DNA of 64,000 bases from Amia ocellicauda (taxonomy: Eukaryota > Chordata > Actinopteri > Amiiformes > Amiidae): positions 37,101,137 to 37,165,136 of the forward strand of contig NC_089858.1 of NCBI RefSeq assembly GCF_036373705.1, in the 5' to 3' direction. Below are positions 63,942-64,000 of this stretch, in pieces. A model generated the notes under the pieces. The model saw nothing but the letters and a program-made list of their open reading frames with translations. It was not told the DNA's origin and did not search any database. Made by a program: the position numbers and the translations under genes. The first letter of the stretch is position 1; every line of letters begins with the position of its first letter.

Positions 63942-64000
63942 CTGCAAGACAAGGTCAACGAAGAGTGTGAGAGCCAGGGCCGTGGAGAAGAGAGCTCAGA

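Overview
This is a vertebrate nuclear genomic window, almost certainly from a ray-finned fish. Multi-exon genes with GT-AG introns encode full vertebrate orthologues. The intergenic DNA holds Tc1/mariner elements with 'cut-and-paste' TA target sites, L2-like LINE tails, tRNA-derived SINEs and many (TA)n/(AAT)n microsatellites typical of fish. One dispersed repeat (near 57.3-57.4 kb) is a type I associate with gar, bowfin and sturgeon, so a non-teleost ray-finned fish is possible, but I cannot prove the species from the sequence.

Layout. (1) 1-4.25 kb: the last three coding exons and 3' UTR of RNF122 (+ strand). (2) 4.4-10.5 kb: repeat territory with two dead Tc1-like transposons, one inserted in an older LINE. 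(3) 11.42-11.52 kb: the U13 snoRNA gene (SNORD13) with its own snRNA-type promoter. (4) 12.37-17.5 kb: MAK16 (+ strand), complete in ten coding exons, 313 aa. (5) 17.7-23 kb: SINE, a 78-bp MITE, a broken pogo/Tigger transposase, an unassigned promoter-like region, and two orphan 3'-terminal exons that converge on each other, with a minisatellite carrying three DR1 nuclear-receptor-like sites between them. (6) 23.4-32.7 kb: TTI2 (- strand), complete in seven coding exons, 504 aa. Its intron 3 carries a LINE that is itself split by an intact-ORF DD36E Tc1/mariner transposon. (7) 36.9-51 kb: SLC18A1/VMAT1 (- strand), complete in fifteen coding exons, 521 aa. (8) 51-61.1 kb: no coding gene seen; the distal part may be a very long UNC5D 3' UTR. 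(9) 61.1-64 kb: the last two coding exons of UNC5D (- strand), continuing beyond the window.

The genes are not one pathway. RNF122 is a membrane E3 ligase. MAK16 and U13 both act in ribosome biogenesis (60S precursor; 18S rRNA acetylation). TTI2 is part of the TTT chaperone complex for PIKK kinases. SLC18A1 loads monoamines into vesicles. UNC5D is a netrin/FLRT receptor. RNF122, MAK16, TTI2, U13 and UNC5D are neighbours on human 8p12; SLC18A1 lies elsewhere on human 8p, and DUSP26 is not seen between these genes here. All exon coordinates were derived by hand from splice consensus, frame continuity and family similarity; each exon set joins in frame without a stop.
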